Below are positions 1 to 10,654 of a stretch of DNA of 64,000 bases, piece after piece (position 1 is the first letter of the stretch; each line of letters opens with the position of its first letter). Source of the stretch: Cyrtodaria siliqua (taxonomy: Eukaryota; Mollusca; Bivalvia; Adapedonta; Hiatellidae); contig JAWPHD010000005.1 of the NCBI GenBank assembly GCA_037043455.1, forward strand, positions 186,001-250,000. The letters run 5' to 3'. The position numbers and the translations under genes are program-made. The notes under the pieces were generated by a model. It was not told the origin of the DNA, did not search any database, and saw nothing but the letters and a program-made list of their open reading frames with translations.

Positions 1-418
1 CGGGCAGGTGCCTATTGGATTTGAAATAAACTATTCTATTCCTTTCTGTATATCGAACGAAAATACCCTGTAAAACTCTGGACCCAGGAAGGGTGCATTA
101 AAAATAGATACAAGGCAAATATGGTATGCACAATTATTATTCAACAGTGATTTACAGTTTAAACCGATTTTTGCCTTTACTCTGATGTATTTATATATAT
201 ATCAGTCATCATTTAAACAGTGTCAACGATCCATTTCCTTTTTTAAACAATAAAAACAAAATTGAAAACGTCCGTATATGGTAAACGTCTAACTCTGAAT
301 TATTGAAACTGACCAAACTGGTCAGATAACACGTGACAAAACGTGTTCACATAATGACCAATTATGAAAAATGAATGAAATAGAAAAAAAAGAGAAAAAA
401 GAAAAATAATTGTTGAGC
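1..418. other. AT-rich DNA, no feature recognised
   Basis: AT-rich sequence without a protein that resembles a known family. Open frames here are short and of low complexity. Confidence 0.6.
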
Positions 419-570
419 GCTGCTGTCTAGTGGTAGAGCATTGGATACATGATCGAAAAGTCATGAGTTGGATCCCCGCCATACTAATATGTGTTGTGTC
501 CTTCTGTAAGACACTTTATCTGCATTGCTTAGTACTGGCTTTACCCAGGAAGACATCGAGAGTGATAAAA
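419..570 (+). mobile_element. tRNA-derived SINE
   Basis: The head looks like a tRNA: TCTAGTGGTAGAGCATTGG resembles a pol III A box, and GAGTTGGATCC about 35 bases later resembles a B box. The body carries GTAAGACACTTTATCTGCAT, then TTAGTACTGG and TTTACCCAGGAAG. The same head-body order occurs on the minus strand at 43985-44145, so this is a family and not a functional tRNA gene. The anticodon arm does not fold convincingly. SINEs borrow LINE machinery to move; which LINE served this one is unknown. Confidence 0.72.
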
Positions 571-1024
571 ATAAGTTTAGAGAGCTTTCGTTACTATCGA
601 TGTAAAATAAATAAGTTTAAGCTAAGGAAATTAAAGCTGATCTGATAATGACTGCCCAATATAAACTTTGGGTACACCATTGCCGTTTAATAACTTTAAA
701 ATATATACTGAGGGAAAAAATGTTTAGCAAGTTTTTAGATTAAATAATACTGTATACAAGAAATACTGACATTTTGGGACTTTACGGGCTTGACACCTAC
801 GTTCATTTATTCGTTACGTCATTAAGATGTTCGACTGTTATTGATGTGTGTTTAATAAAATATTGTGTTTATGGCAGTAGTTTCTTGATGTTACAACAAA
901 CAATGTATTATTTCAAGGATGCAACAAAATCTTGCTAAACTTCTTTCCCTCAGTATATATTTTATATTTATATTAGTATCAAATATGAGCGTTCGTTTGA
1001 AATATATTGCTTTTTACATAATAC
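571..1024. other. AT-rich DNA, no feature recognised
   Basis: No coding similarity, repeat or RNA gene seen. Confidence 0.55.
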
Positions 1025-1115
1025 AGTATGGTACCATCGAGTGTGTTGACTTAAACATCGAGATCGGCGTAGCCAATCGAGGTGTTAAACTCAACAGACG
1101 AGATGAGACCATACT
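1025..1115. repeat. Long palindrome, hairpin family copy 1
   Basis: AGTATGGT at the left is mirrored by ACCATACT at the right. Within it AACATCGAGATCGGCGTAGCC is followed by an inverted relative, AATCGAGGTGTTAA. The whole ~90 bases can fold into one imperfect hairpin. The core matches the palindrome at 2088-2186. Probably a foldback MITE-like repeat. Confidence 0.7.
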
Positions 1116-2087
1116 TTTTTTTTTTTTTTAGAATGTTCATTCCATCTGTCTGCCATAATCTAATTTCCGATAACTTGTATTTAGAGTACACCAGCCGTTC
1201 TGTTATTTTCAATAAATGAGATACACGTTTGCAAATACGAAGGAATTGTAAGCGACACTGCTACAAACGGATATATACAAGTGTGTTATTAGTTAAAATG
1301 TTACGTTTATTGTGTACCGTTCATCTGTGAGAACATTTGTGTTAAGAGTAGAATCATCAACATCAAACGAACCAATATACAGCAACCTATATAGTTATAA
1401 GCCAATGAACATTCTTTTAAAAACAAATTAGATTATAATAATAATGGTGTGTTCAAATAGGAAAAAGCTGGTCTGTTACAAGACCATTGCCGGAAATATA
1501 AGTCATATTTAGAGACTGCGAGGTCGGAAACGAATATGTCTGAAATGCATTTTTTTCTCTCCAATAACAACGAATGTAAAAAGCTATATACAAATTGGGC
1601 TGCTTTCATCCTGTTTTGTCAAACAACATGGTCAATATATATATATTATATTTCTTAACATATATAACTTTTACAATTAATTGATATTTTTTTATTGCAA
1701 CCGTATAATTACAAGCATTATTTGATAGTTTGGAAATACCAGATGTTACCGTCATGCTTTGTGTTTTAGTTGTTAGTAATAATAATTCCTACACCAGCTG
1801 TATGCAATTATGAAGAGAAACTATTATTTTCTTAAACAACCAGGTCTAAAGCATATTTCACAGTCTCTAAGCCAAAACAACATCTATCCAATGCCTACCG
1901 AAATGATGATGCACTAAATAAAAATAGCTATTGTTTGCGGCGCTTGTAGCATGGTCGGTGACATTTCCTTTGATGAATGCAGAGCATTAAATCGTTTAAT
2001 TTAGGTACTACAACTACCGGATATTGGAATTTAGAGTACGGTCACTATGACGTCACAGTGTTACTCAGTACACCATGCTTCAAAAAA
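1116..2087. other. AT-rich DNA, no feature recognised
   Basis: Begins with a T run (about 1116-1130), then AT-rich sequence with short TA repeats near 1640. No gene-like pattern seen. Confidence 0.55.
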
Positions 2088-2186
2088 GATAGAGTCCGAC
2101 TCAGCTCGTTGGTTATTTAAACACCTCGATGGCTACGCCCATCTCGGTGTTTAAATAAGCCAACTCGCTGAGACCAGACTCTATCT
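2088..2186. repeat. Long palindrome, hairpin family copy 2
   Basis: AGATAGAGTC at 2088 is the exact reverse complement of GACTCTATCT at 2177-2186. The arms continue inward (GTTGGTTATTTAAACACC against GGTGTTTAAATAAGCCAAC) around a loop near GATGGCTACGCCC. The core is shared with 1025-1115 while the outer arms differ. Confidence 0.78.
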
Positions 2187-2743
2187 ATTACTTGTATCAA
2201 CCAAAGTTTTTTTTTGACTTTTCAGACAAAATTAACTGGTATCTAAATAATTTGTATATCAGTAAAACAGTGAAAATAGTGGTAAATAAAATCACATTTC
2301 CTTTCAAAATCGATTGAGAAATTAAAAATACACATTCGAAAGTGGTTTTTGATAGGAAATGTTTAATGCAAAATTCCGTTGCATGAAATATTAGAAAAAT
2401 ATTTATTTTTTACATTTTTTTTATCAAACAATGGTTTTAATGTGAGAAATAAACAGAAATTAAGCACTCTGAACGTTGTATAGCACAATATTAAGGCTAA
2501 CTGTAGTTATTAGAGTTTTATTAATTTTCTGCTGTCCCAGCAACAAGGAGTTTACATGGGAACAGACCCATCTAAAAAGCATATTGGCTGTACACTATTT
2601 ATTTCTTAACCAATTTTCAAAACTTAGATATTTTCTATTTACAACTAAACATTACAGTTCCAGTGATGTATAATTTATGTAATTATTATTAAAATTGTTC
2701 AAATAATTACTGAAAAACCTTTGGCTTCAACAAGAGCCCCTAA
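2187..2743. other. AT-rich DNA, no feature recognised
   Basis: No domain-like protein or repeat family seen; open frames are short. Confidence 0.5.
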
Positions 2744-2938
2744 AAGGGTAGATATAAAAATCGAACAGGAAAAGTAACATTCAAACACGACAGTCAACCA
2801 CAAACACACAGAGAAACAAACAACAACTTAAAAGATGAATATAAAGCAAGATAAGACATCACAACACAAAAGGGTTGACAATAGGGCTACCGCCATGGAA
2901 CGGTCAGTGGCAAAAAAGGGCCGCTGGGGGTTTCAATG
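2744..2938 (-). mobile_element. RT-family retroelement, 3' tail only
   Basis: A 5'-truncated copy of the family whose longer copies lie at 10655-11400 and 28426-29115. Read on the plus strand it runs from GATATAAAAATCGAACAGG through GACAGTCAACCACAAA and GGGTTGACAATAGGGCTACC to the GGTCAGTGGCAAA region. The element's coding direction is minus, so this is its 3' untranslated end. The shared 3' end with varying 5' ends fits target-primed reverse transcription. Confidence 0.75.
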
Positions 2939-3114
2939 AATGTCATACAATCCATGTGGGATGAAAAGATAACACTATTTTAATCAGTCTTACAATGTCG
3001 CCGCATATTGTTGAAATCGATAACTAATTATTAAATTCCGTAAGCAATTATTACCGACTCACACTAGGAATTAAATTGAACTGAATTTGATTGTGAAGTC
3101 CACCAACAGCTAAG

Positions 3115-3387
3115 GTCAGTTGGCGACTTTCCAGCTTCCATTGATGTTTGAACACTTCCATACTTCCATACCAGTTACGCCCATACTGTGTGCGCCCATC
3201 CAGAATGGCTCACCATATGCATCCTCTCTCATACCGGCAAATCTACAACACTGCTGGCTATTACCAATAATCCTTTTCCTCTATGACCATTGTGCTATGG
3301 AACAGACTGCCGTCAGACCTTGTCATGCTCACTGATTTGAATTCCTTCAAACAGGGAGTATGCAAAATCAATCACACTATCCCATAA
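3115..3387 (+). pseudogene. LINE reverse transcriptase, C-terminal fragment
   Basis: In the frame ending at the TAA at 3385-3387 the translation gives HPLSYRQIYNTAGYYQ, one stop, then TIVLWNRLPSDLV and LNSFKQGV. This is the conserved tail of many CR1/L2/Jockey-type LINE proteins (a Y-Q-xx-FFPRTI-xx-WN-xLP pattern followed by a final F-K helix). The internal stop and lack of upstream RT motifs make it a dead 5'-truncated relic. The clade cannot be resolved from this tail. Confidence 0.65.
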
Positions 3388-4610
3388 GTGACCATACATT
3401 AATCAGTTTTTTAGATTTAATTTTTTTTTGACATATATTGTCAATCTCACAAATTAGCCTGATGCACTAACAGCTAAATTCACCATCTAGTAAATGCACA
3501 ATCTAGGCCTTCCAAATGGATAGGATCTAGATCTTTTAACATTTAACTGCACTGACGCACAGCTGCATAGGCTACTCGCAAGAGATTCAGGCAGGATAAA
3601 TAAATAGATAGATAGCAGCGTCAGTTACATTATGAACTGCATGTCGATTACTGTAGCCGCTAAATACTATGTGTCACGGAAATTGTTCACGCAGTTCTCA
3701 TTGGCGTTGATAAATCTCGACATAAATCGGAATATATCGGATAAATTATTTAAAATGTAGCAAAAACGTGTTTTGCCTAAAATATAAGCTAGCGTTTTGT
3801 GTGTTACGTGTGATATTGACGTTATGCAAGATAGTGCACTCATTGTGACCAACCATAGTTTCTTTTTTTTGTTAAAAAACATTCCATCAATATAATGCAA
3901 TTATATATAAAAAGTAGCGCTTTAACAGCTTTAACAGTACAGAGTCGCAGTTATTTTATTGTTTTTCATTTCATATCGTTAACTGACCCCAAGAACCTAA
4001 CTTTTAGTTATTAAAATCCATCTTCAGAAACTAAGGTATACTAGAATTTTTAACCAGTGCTCAGAGAAAAAACAGTTTAAGAGCCAGGCCAAAGGCATGT
4101 TGCTTCTGAAAATGGACAGGCTATGATTTAAAATGGATTTAAAATAGATAGGCACCATATTAATTTCTAAAATATTGATCATTTTAATTAATACGTCTCG
4201 CAAACATTGTGTTATAATGCTATATATTGAAACGAGTGTCAATAGCGAAATGTCAGAACTACAATATCCATTAAGAAAGTATATATGGACTAATTATAAT
4301 AAGTGTTTTGTTTTTGTATTCCCTCCAATTGTCGTAGAAATTCAAGCTGATCAATGGGTAACGCATTTGTTGAGGTTAATCGTTCATACGGGGTTAATGT
4401 CCAGTGTGTTTCTAAATAGAAGATCTTACACGAGCGAATTATTTTAAACCGATTGATAGTTACGAGGCTCTTTTACACAACCACTCATATAAGATTATAT
4501 TATCACATTACTCCCATGTCCTTGTTTGTAATCAATTAACACGGGGCCATGTTTCAATGGACTCACCGCATCTTGCATTGTTTAATTGAGGTCAGATATG
4601 TTATAACCCT
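3388..4610. other. No feature recognised upstream of the gypsy element
   Basis: AT-rich flank. The first part may be the 3' untranslated region of the LINE relic ending at 3387. No further coding similarity seen. Confidence 0.5.
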
Positions 4611-4811
4611 TGTTCGATTATCATATGTCGTCTTATATCAGACACTCTCTTACCACTCCAGTCTGAAACACTGACTGCTGCTCAGCAGTTCCCTATTTAC
4701 ATTACAATGAATAACATCGCAATTATAGATTATTAGTTAGAACACGTTGATCGTTCTTAGTTATTTATAGTCCTACATTAACACCGTTAAGACTATAGAA
4801 ATAACATAACA
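4611..4811 (+). repeat. 5' LTR of the gypsy element
   Basis: Starts TGTTCGATTATCATATGTCG and ends ATAACA just before the primer-binding site. It aligns along its length with 8729-8934, sharing CAGACACTCTCT, CAGTTCCCTATTTACATTAC, AATGAATAACAT and TTATTTATAGTCCTACA, with scattered differences and small indels. TG...CA ends are as expected for an LTR. Confidence 0.85.
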
Positions 4812-4826
4812 TGGTGTCAGAAGTGC
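4812..4826 (+). other. Primer-binding site
   Basis: TGGTGTCAGAAGTGC lies directly after the 5' LTR. TGG is the usual first triplet of a tRNA-primed site (complement of the CCA end), and the GTGTCAGAAGTG core is common in invertebrate gypsy elements. The tRNA is not identified here. Confidence 0.65.
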
Positions 4827-4944
4827 ACTGACATCAACCTCTACCAGCAGCGGCCACAAAGAGAACCGGGACCTGCACATATATAGGGACAGTCGACGGG
4901 ACCTGCACCGAATTCTAATCGAAGACGAAAAGGACAGGAGACGA

Positions 4945-5075
4945 AAACAACGAAATGTGACAATTGTGGATAAACGCACACTAAAAACAAGTTTTCCTGC
5001 ACACGGGAAACAATGTAACAATTGCAAGACTATTGGAACCATTTCTTCAAGATGTGTCGATCAAACTCAGTGAAC
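4945..5075 (+). pseudogene. gag nucleocapsid zinc-knuckle remnant
   Basis: One frame gives KCDNCG, a stop, then THTKNKFPAHGKQCNNCKTIG; after a shift HFFKMC follows. The spaced Cys and His residues match the paired zinc knuckles at the end of gypsy gag, which bind the packaged RNA. Only about 130 bases separate it from the primer-binding site, so capsid and matrix regions are deleted. A stop and a frameshift break it. Confidence 0.6.
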
Positions 5076-5079
5076 GAAG

Positions 5080-5280
5080 TGTCTGACAATCTCGCAAATT
5101 CGGAATATTACTTTGACTCTGTGTATTCTAAAATTAGGAATAATCTGTCATTTGTGGCATTTGAGGTAAGCAAAAGCTGTATTCAATTTAAGCTGGACAC
5201 AGGTGCACATGTAAATATTATACCACTAAATATTTACATCACATTAGGTGTAGTCATGCCCCTAAAAAAGCCGACCGTAG
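5080..5280 (+). pseudogene. Retrotransposon aspartic protease, N-terminal half
   Basis: The frame open from 5022 carries FKLDTGAHVNIIPLNIY. D-T-G-A is the catalytic motif of retropepsins, followed by the usual V-N-I-I/L-P. This protease would cut the Gag-Pol polyprotein. The frame breaks off at 5280 where a TIR element is inserted, so the flap and second conserved block are not continuous with it. Confidence 0.75.
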
Positions 5281-5897
5281 GGCCATACCAATCTGATTCG
5301 TCGTTCTCTGAAACGTCCGCATCAAGTGATCGACGATTATAAAATAAAAATTTAAAAAAATCGCCCGCATGTAAAATAAATGGCTGACGGAAAAAAGAGA
5401 AAAGAAATCCGCCCGGATGTAAACAAATGTTGACCAAAGAAGAAATACAAAAAAAGTAAGCCCGCTTCTTATTTTCGTCTGATATTTGTAAAGAAAGTCG
5501 CCGTATTATTATTTATTGTTGTTGTTTTCACTTTCAAGTAATCTGTATAGCGGAGGTAAGCGTTTCATTTACATTGATATAGGATAGAGGAAACAAATAA
5601 GTGCTTTCGGAAAAATATGGATTGAAATCTACGATTTTCAACGATATAAGGCCATACCAATCTGATTCGTCGTTCTCCGGAACGTCCGCATCAAGAAATC
5701 GACGATCATAAAATAAAAATTTAAAAAAATCCCCCGCATGTCAAATAAATGGCTAACGAAAAAAATAAAAAAATAACCCGCTCTCTTCAGTTAAAAAGCA
5801 CTCGCCTGTTAAAAATCGGAAAATCAAAAAAATCGCTCGCTCGCTCCTCTTTTTCCGCCTGAAAATCCAAAGAACTATTTATCAAATTGGTATGGCC
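5281..5897. mobile_element. TIR element nested in gypsy pol
   Basis: Left end GGCCATACCAATCTGAT and right end ATCAAATTGGTATGGCC form a ~17 bp terminal inverted repeat with one mismatch. TAG occurs immediately outside both ends (5278-5280 and 5898-5900), a likely 3 bp target duplication. From 5650 the left-end sequence restarts and repeats ~120 bases of 5281-5400, so the element holds an internal direct repeat. No transposase is visible, so it is non-autonomous. A 3 bp duplication and GG start recall PIF/Harbinger elements, but TAG is not the usual TWA. Confidence 0.75.
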
Positions 5898-5924
5898 TAG
5901 AGTTGACTGCATATAACGGCAGTA

Positions 5925-6118
5925 AACTTAGTGGCCTTTGTTGCCACTGACCGTTCCAAGGCGGTAACCCTATTGTAAACCCTTTTGTGTTTGTGATGTC
6001 GTTTGCATTTTTTAATACTTTTGCCTTCTCATTTGTCTGTTTGTGTGTTTGTTTTTGTGTTATGTGTTGACTGTCGTCCTTGAATGCTGCTTTCCCTGTC
6101 CGATATTGTTTATCTTTC
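5925..6118 (+). mobile_element. RT-family retroelement 3' tail, inserted in gypsy pol
   Basis: Same tail family as 2744-2938 but in plus orientation: CACTGACCGTTCCAAGGCGG, CCCTTTTGTGTTTGTGATGT, then TTGACTGTCGTCC and CCCTGTCCGATATTG at the 3' end. It lies just right of the nested TIR element, and gypsy sequence resumes near 6126. A second independent insertion in the protease-RT linker. Confidence 0.75.
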
Positions 6119-6125
6119 TTTAACA

Positions 6126-7130
6126 CACTACGTTACTGCTCCCTTCCCTGCAAGTGCGATGAGTACATGCGTACTACTGACTTTTACATTATAGAGACAA
6201 AGTCACCAGCAATTCTAATTCTACGGTCATGTATTGACTTTGGACTGATTAAGTTAGTGTACTCCCTTGATAAGGACGCGTCTCCCAGACAGACGGACGA
6301 CATGCATCCTTGAATAAGGAACTCATATTTGCCGAATATGCCGATTTGTTCAAAGGCATAGGTCAAGCCCCCGGTGAATGTGACATTCAGATTGACACAA
6401 ATGTACCCCCCGTAGTTCACCCACCTAGGCGAGTTCCTGTCGCATTGCGTGACAAACTCACAACGGAATTAGATCGCATGGAACAAGATGACTTAATATC
6501 GAAAGTCACAACTCCAACAAAACGGGTCAATTCCATGGTCGTTGTTGAGAAGCCGTAAGGCGAGCTCAGTGTATGCCTCGACCCAAGATACCTAAATAAG
6601 GCAATAATGTGCCCTCTCTACCCTATGCGTACGTTAGAAGATGTCCTTCCCCAATTTTCCTCAAAATTAGACGCTCGATCTGGATAATGGACCATCAAGC
6701 TCTCTGAAACTTCGTCGTTTCTCACCACATTTAATAACCGATTTGGACGAAATCGCTTTAAGCGCCTTGTATTTGGCCTTAAGAGCTCCCAAGACGAATT
6801 CCACCGCATGATCGATGAATGCTATGAAGGTTTGTCAGGAATCATCGCCATTGTAGACGACATTCTTGTGTACGGACCTACACGTGAAGAACATGACAAA
6901 AACTTGCGTAATGTTTTGCAACGTACCAACGAAAAGGGAATTAGACAATATTGACTAATTCGTTGTTGATGTCACAGAAGTTCAATACTTTGGACACATA
7001 CTGACGTCCACCGGACTCAAACCTGACCCCTTCAAGGTGTCCGCCATTAACGACATGAATCAGCCGCGAAACCGCGCTGAGCTCGAAACCATTCTTTACG
7101 CTCTTTGTTAGCCAAAAATGTAGAATTTGC
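6126..7130 (+). pseudogene. Ty3/gypsy reverse transcriptase, degenerate
   Basis: The linker before RT reads TDFYIIETKSPAILILRSC. The open segment 6310-6558 gives HPPRRVPVALRDKL and ELDRMEQDDLI, the classic start of gypsy RT. After a stop near 6556 the frame continues with ELSVCLDPRYLNKAI, KRLVFGLKSSQDEFHRMID and IIAIVDDILVYG; VDD is the catalytic box of the palm. It ends with VQYFGHILTSTGLKPDP in the thumb. Stops and shifts are present, and RNase H, expected next, is absent: sequence passes directly to integrase. Confidence 0.85.
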
Positions 7131-7199
7131 ATGGGACGAGCTCAAACTGAGCAAGATTCGCAATTAAATAATAAAGTGAAGAGATTCTCCAAAGTTGGC

Positions 7200-8297
7200 T
7201 CCATCTAAGAAAACAATGTCCCGTACAAACCTTAGATTACTGAAATGTCCGTGATCAATTATCAGTTGTTAATGGGTTATTCATGAAAGGGGAAAAGATA
7301 GTCATTCCTCAAGCAATCGGGTGAAAACAGCTTGATAAATTACACACTGGTCACATGGGAATTGAGCTAGTGACGTCATGTTTTGGCCACGGATCTCAAA
7401 AGACATAACTGAAATGGTATCAAAATGCTCATTCTGCCTTGAGCACTGAAAGTCAAACCCCAAGGAACCCCTCATACCACATGAGGTTCCCACTTATCCA
7501 TGGCAAACTATCGGCACCGATTTGTGTACGTGGGACAATAAGGAATTTCTACTGATGGTCGATTATTTCAGTCGCTACATCGAAGTTGTTCAGATTACAG
7601 AGTAGCACTGTAATACATCACATGAAGTCCGCATTCTCGCGCTTAGACGTGCAGGATTGTATAATCTCGGAGAATGGGCCATTCTATAACTTCAAAGAAT
7701 TGAGTGAATTTGCACTCTCATGGGATATTAATCACATTACGTCCTCTCCAATATACGGGCAATCAAATGGACTGAGTGAAAAATCTGTCCAAACTGTCAA
7801 ACGCATCTTTGCAAAAGCAAAGGCCGAACAAAAGGATCAAGCTGATCGGATTACTTGAATACCGAGCCACCACTCTAGATAATGGGTCCCCAGGGTCCCC
7901 AACACAGGTCAAATTCGAAAGAATATTATGTAAAAGAAAATGTTTTGTGGCAGAAATGCAAAACCTCTTAGCCCCTTGTCAATTGGAGAAACAGTAAGTA
8001 TCCAACAATCTAACAAACTGTGGAAACCTGCTGTCGTAGTTAAAAAGCATAATGAGCGATTCTACTCGGTTAGGACAAAGATCTGATAAAGCCATTTATC
8101 GTAGGAACATAAGGCACCTTCTGAAAACAAAAGAAAATATCTCACGGTGTCAAATTGAAAACAAAGCTTTACTTCGCGCCAAAATGCCGCAAAAAGAATA
8201 TGCCTCTTCAAATGCCACACGTGTGTTAAATCAACACACAGTTGTAAACAAAAACACTCAGCAGCGCGTCTCGCGTTATGGCAGGAACATTATTTAA
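7200..8297 (+). pseudogene. Ty3/gypsy integrase and pol C-terminus, degenerate
   Basis: KLHTGHMGIE near 7330 is the His pair of the HHCC zinc domain. IGTDLCTWDN and VDYFSRYIEVVQIT follow in the core, then CIISENGPFY and SPIYGQSNGLSEKSVQTVK (segment 7586-7858). These are three landmarks of the D,D-35-E core, though the second acidic residue is Glu (SENG) where Asp is usual. The C-terminal part has ATTLDNGSPGSPTQ, VVVKKHNERFYSVRT and YRRNIRHLLKTKE. Several stops and frameshifts disrupt it. Integrase would join element DNA to the chromosome. Confidence 0.85.
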
Positions 8298-8715
8298 AAG
8301 CGTTAATTGTGTCAAAATAAACATTTCAAATGATCCTATTCACAGCGGCATTCACAATAGCCCGGTCAACGCGGTCACTTAATCAGTGCAATCATGGAAC
8401 TACCATAAACTTGGAAACATGTTGGGTTAAATGCCCATTAATCAGCCTCAGTGTGCCACCGGAAGATGTAAGATAATCAACTATAAACTGAACCTCTATA
8501 AAGTCAGATCTAAATGACGTTTTAATTGACCTCTGATCATTCCAGCCTGCGATACTGGAGATTAATCACCGGCTGCCAAACTGACCAGGAACGAAGCATT
8601 GGAATATGAACATTAATGATATTCTGCCAGGAAATCATTTTATATATATGAACTTGGTATACGCATTCTTATGTTATGAAAAAACTTTTATCTCTGAATA
8701 CTTTTATCTCTGAAT

Positions 8716-8728
8716 TGAAAGAGGGAGT
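8716..8728 (+). other. Polypurine tract
   Basis: GAAAGAGGGAG lies directly before the 3' LTR, where plus-strand DNA synthesis would be primed. It fixes the LTR start at the TG at 8729. Confidence 0.7.
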
Positions 8729-8934
8729 TGTAGTATTAGCATATATCGTCTTATAACAGACACTCTCTTCTCTTACCACGCACTCCAGTCTGGAAAACTG
8801 ACTGCTGCTGGCCAGTTCCCTATTTACATTACAATGAATAACATATTACAGATTATTAGTTAGTACACATTGGTCGTTCTTCGTTATTTATAGTCCTACA
8901 ATAACACCGTTAAGACTACAGTACGAGCATAACA
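8729..8934 (+). repeat. 3' LTR of the gypsy element
   Basis: Starts TGTAGTATTAGCATATATCG after the purine tract and ends GCATAACA. It matches 4611-4811 along its length with many substitutions and small indels, which implies long divergence since insertion. Confidence 0.85.
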
Positions 8935-9059
8935 ACCATGTAACGCGTCCGCAATACAAATACGTCTATACCTCACACCGTACCTATATTACTTCCATGC
9001 ATTTTATAAAGTAAAGTGTAAAACATGATCCTTATAAGCTCTGCCGGAACATATCAAAG

Positions 9060-9440
9060 GTATACCTTGCACAGTAATAGGCTTCGTAGCTTCTGTTACT
9101 AGCTAAATTCCATTTCGTTTATTTGCCCATTCTAGGGCAACGCATTTTGTTAGAAATTGGGACCATACGCCGCTGGCCATGTAATGGTGTTAAAATACCG
9201 CATTGAAGTTACCATGTTCACCGTCATATGCATACCATCTTCGGGATGCCTCAGATTTCTGTACTATTGGCATTTTAAATATTGAGTTCTGCTCAACCCG
9301 GGGCTAGAGGGCATGAACGGCAGCAAGCACTTTCTACTACCGTTCATAAACAGTCTCAAGCAAACATAGACTGCAGTGTTTTTTGTATTCATCGTGTTCG
9401 ACGATATCCAAATTTCTCCTTTCATACTTTTTTATATATC
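9060..9440 (+). repeat. ~390 bp dispersed repeat, copy 1
   Basis: Shares with the three other copies TAGCTAAATTCCATTT, GGGACCATACGCCGCTGGCC, CATGTTCACCGTCATATGCA, ATTGAGTTCTGCTCAA, GGGGCTAGAGGGC, and a tail with CGTGTTCGACGAT. Inside are two short hairpins: GAACGG...CCGTTC and AGTCTC...GAGACT-like arms. No protein is encoded. Family unnamed here. Confidence 0.75.
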
Positions 9441-9455
9441 ACAGTAGCGAGTGTC

Positions 9456-9885
9456 TTTTGACTGTTACCTGTGATATGAAGGTTCATAACCTCTGCTCCC
9501 AGCTAAATTCCATTTTGATTATTTCGCCCATCATTTTCTCTTTTAGTGCAACGCGTTTTGTCAGAAACTGGGACCATACGCCGCCGGCCATGAAATGATG
9601 TGAAAATACATCATTAAAGGTTCCATGTTCACCGTCATATGCATACCATTTTTGGGATGGCTGAAATGTTTGTGCTATAGACATTTTAAATATTGAGTTT
9701 TGCTCAACCGGGGCTAGATGGCGTGAACGGTAGCAAGCTATTACCGGTCATGAACAATCAAACCCATCTCAGTCTCAATCAAACCGAGACTGCAATATTG
9801 TTTGTACTTATCTTGTTCGGCGATTTCCAAATTTCTCCTTTCATAATTATTTTAGTAAATTTCCCACTTTATTTGATGCTCCAAA
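9456..9885 (+). repeat. ~390 bp dispersed repeat, copy 2
   Basis: Directly follows copy 1 in the same orientation, nearly tandem. It adds GTCTTTTGACTGTTACCTGT at the left, which copies 3 and 4 also have. The CAGTCTCAATCAAACCGAGA hairpin is clearest here. Confidence 0.75.
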
Positions 9886-9954
9886 TTCTTTGAATATTTT
9901 TCTTGCAGTTAGAGGCTCCCTTCTTCAATTTTCGATTTATGGCAGTTTGTATCA

Positions 9955-10575
9955 CTGAGGTAATAACACATATACACATACTTGAGAAAGATTTTCTTCG
10001 GTATTTGTGTAAATATGATCGCTTAAAGTACTTGTATCCTTAGTAACTCGTGTAGCTTCTGAAACTAGTTGCATGTACCCTAAAGAGGCAATACAATTCA
10101 ACCATTCTCGACTAATTTCATTATTCAGTAAATTCTTATTTATATCACCTAATACAATTGTTTCTTTACCCAACTTCGACGCGTTCTCTATTAATTGTTC
10201 AAATCTAAATACCCATTAAAGTTATGAATCTGGAGGTCTATCGATATTATATATTAAAATGATTTGCCTTTTTCTAGTACAATTTATGACCAGACGCAAT
10301 CAATATAATTTATTTCCAAATCCTCTACGTTTAGCATTGATACCAGTTCGAACATAAACTATAATGCCGCCGTCACCATTTGAAGTATTATCCCTACGAA
10401 AAGGTGTTTGAAATCCATTTATTTTGAAAACAGTTGAAATTGTATACGCTTTTAATTTTGTTTCAGACATACCCAAAATATGTAAATCCTTATATTGTGG
10501 CGCTAGTAATAAAATATTACCTTCAGCAAATTTACTCAAATAAGAACCACATAAACCTTGAATATTCAAATACAC
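9955..10575 (-). pseudogene. LINE apurinic endonuclease, degenerate
   Basis: The minus frame at 10300-10575 reads LNIQGLCGSYLSKFAEG, DLHILGMSETKLK and GGIIVYVRTGINAKRR, the first half of an APE-type LINE endonuclease (SETKL holds the catalytic Glu). After a gap, 9952-10173 reads ETIVLGDINKNLL and EATRVTKDTSTLSDHIYTN, holding the GD-N and SDHI blocks. Such enzymes nick target DNA to prime reverse transcription. Resembles CR1/L2-clade proteins. No RT follows; the RT-family tail at 10655 on the same strand is a separate element. Confidence 0.75.
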
Positions 10576-10654
10576 TAAATTAGATTTAAATCAATTCCTT
10601 TAATTTATATTATAATTATCAATATCTGCAGAAGAATTCATAGATGATTTGTAT

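Larger units (their letters stand above)
4611..8934 (+). mobile_element. Degenerate Ty3/gypsy LTR retrotransposon
   Basis: Two LTRs bracket, in order, a zinc-knuckle remnant, protease, reverse transcriptase and integrase; integrase after RT is the Ty3/gypsy order. A primer-binding site follows the 5' LTR and a purine tract precedes the 3' LTR. Flanks ACCCT (4606-4610) and ACCAT (8935-8939) could be a 5 bp target duplication with one mismatch. Most of gag and all of RNase H are missing, stops and frameshifts are scattered through pol, and two other elements sit between protease and RT. It cannot be active. The LTRs differ at many positions, so the insertion is not recent. Confidence 0.88.
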
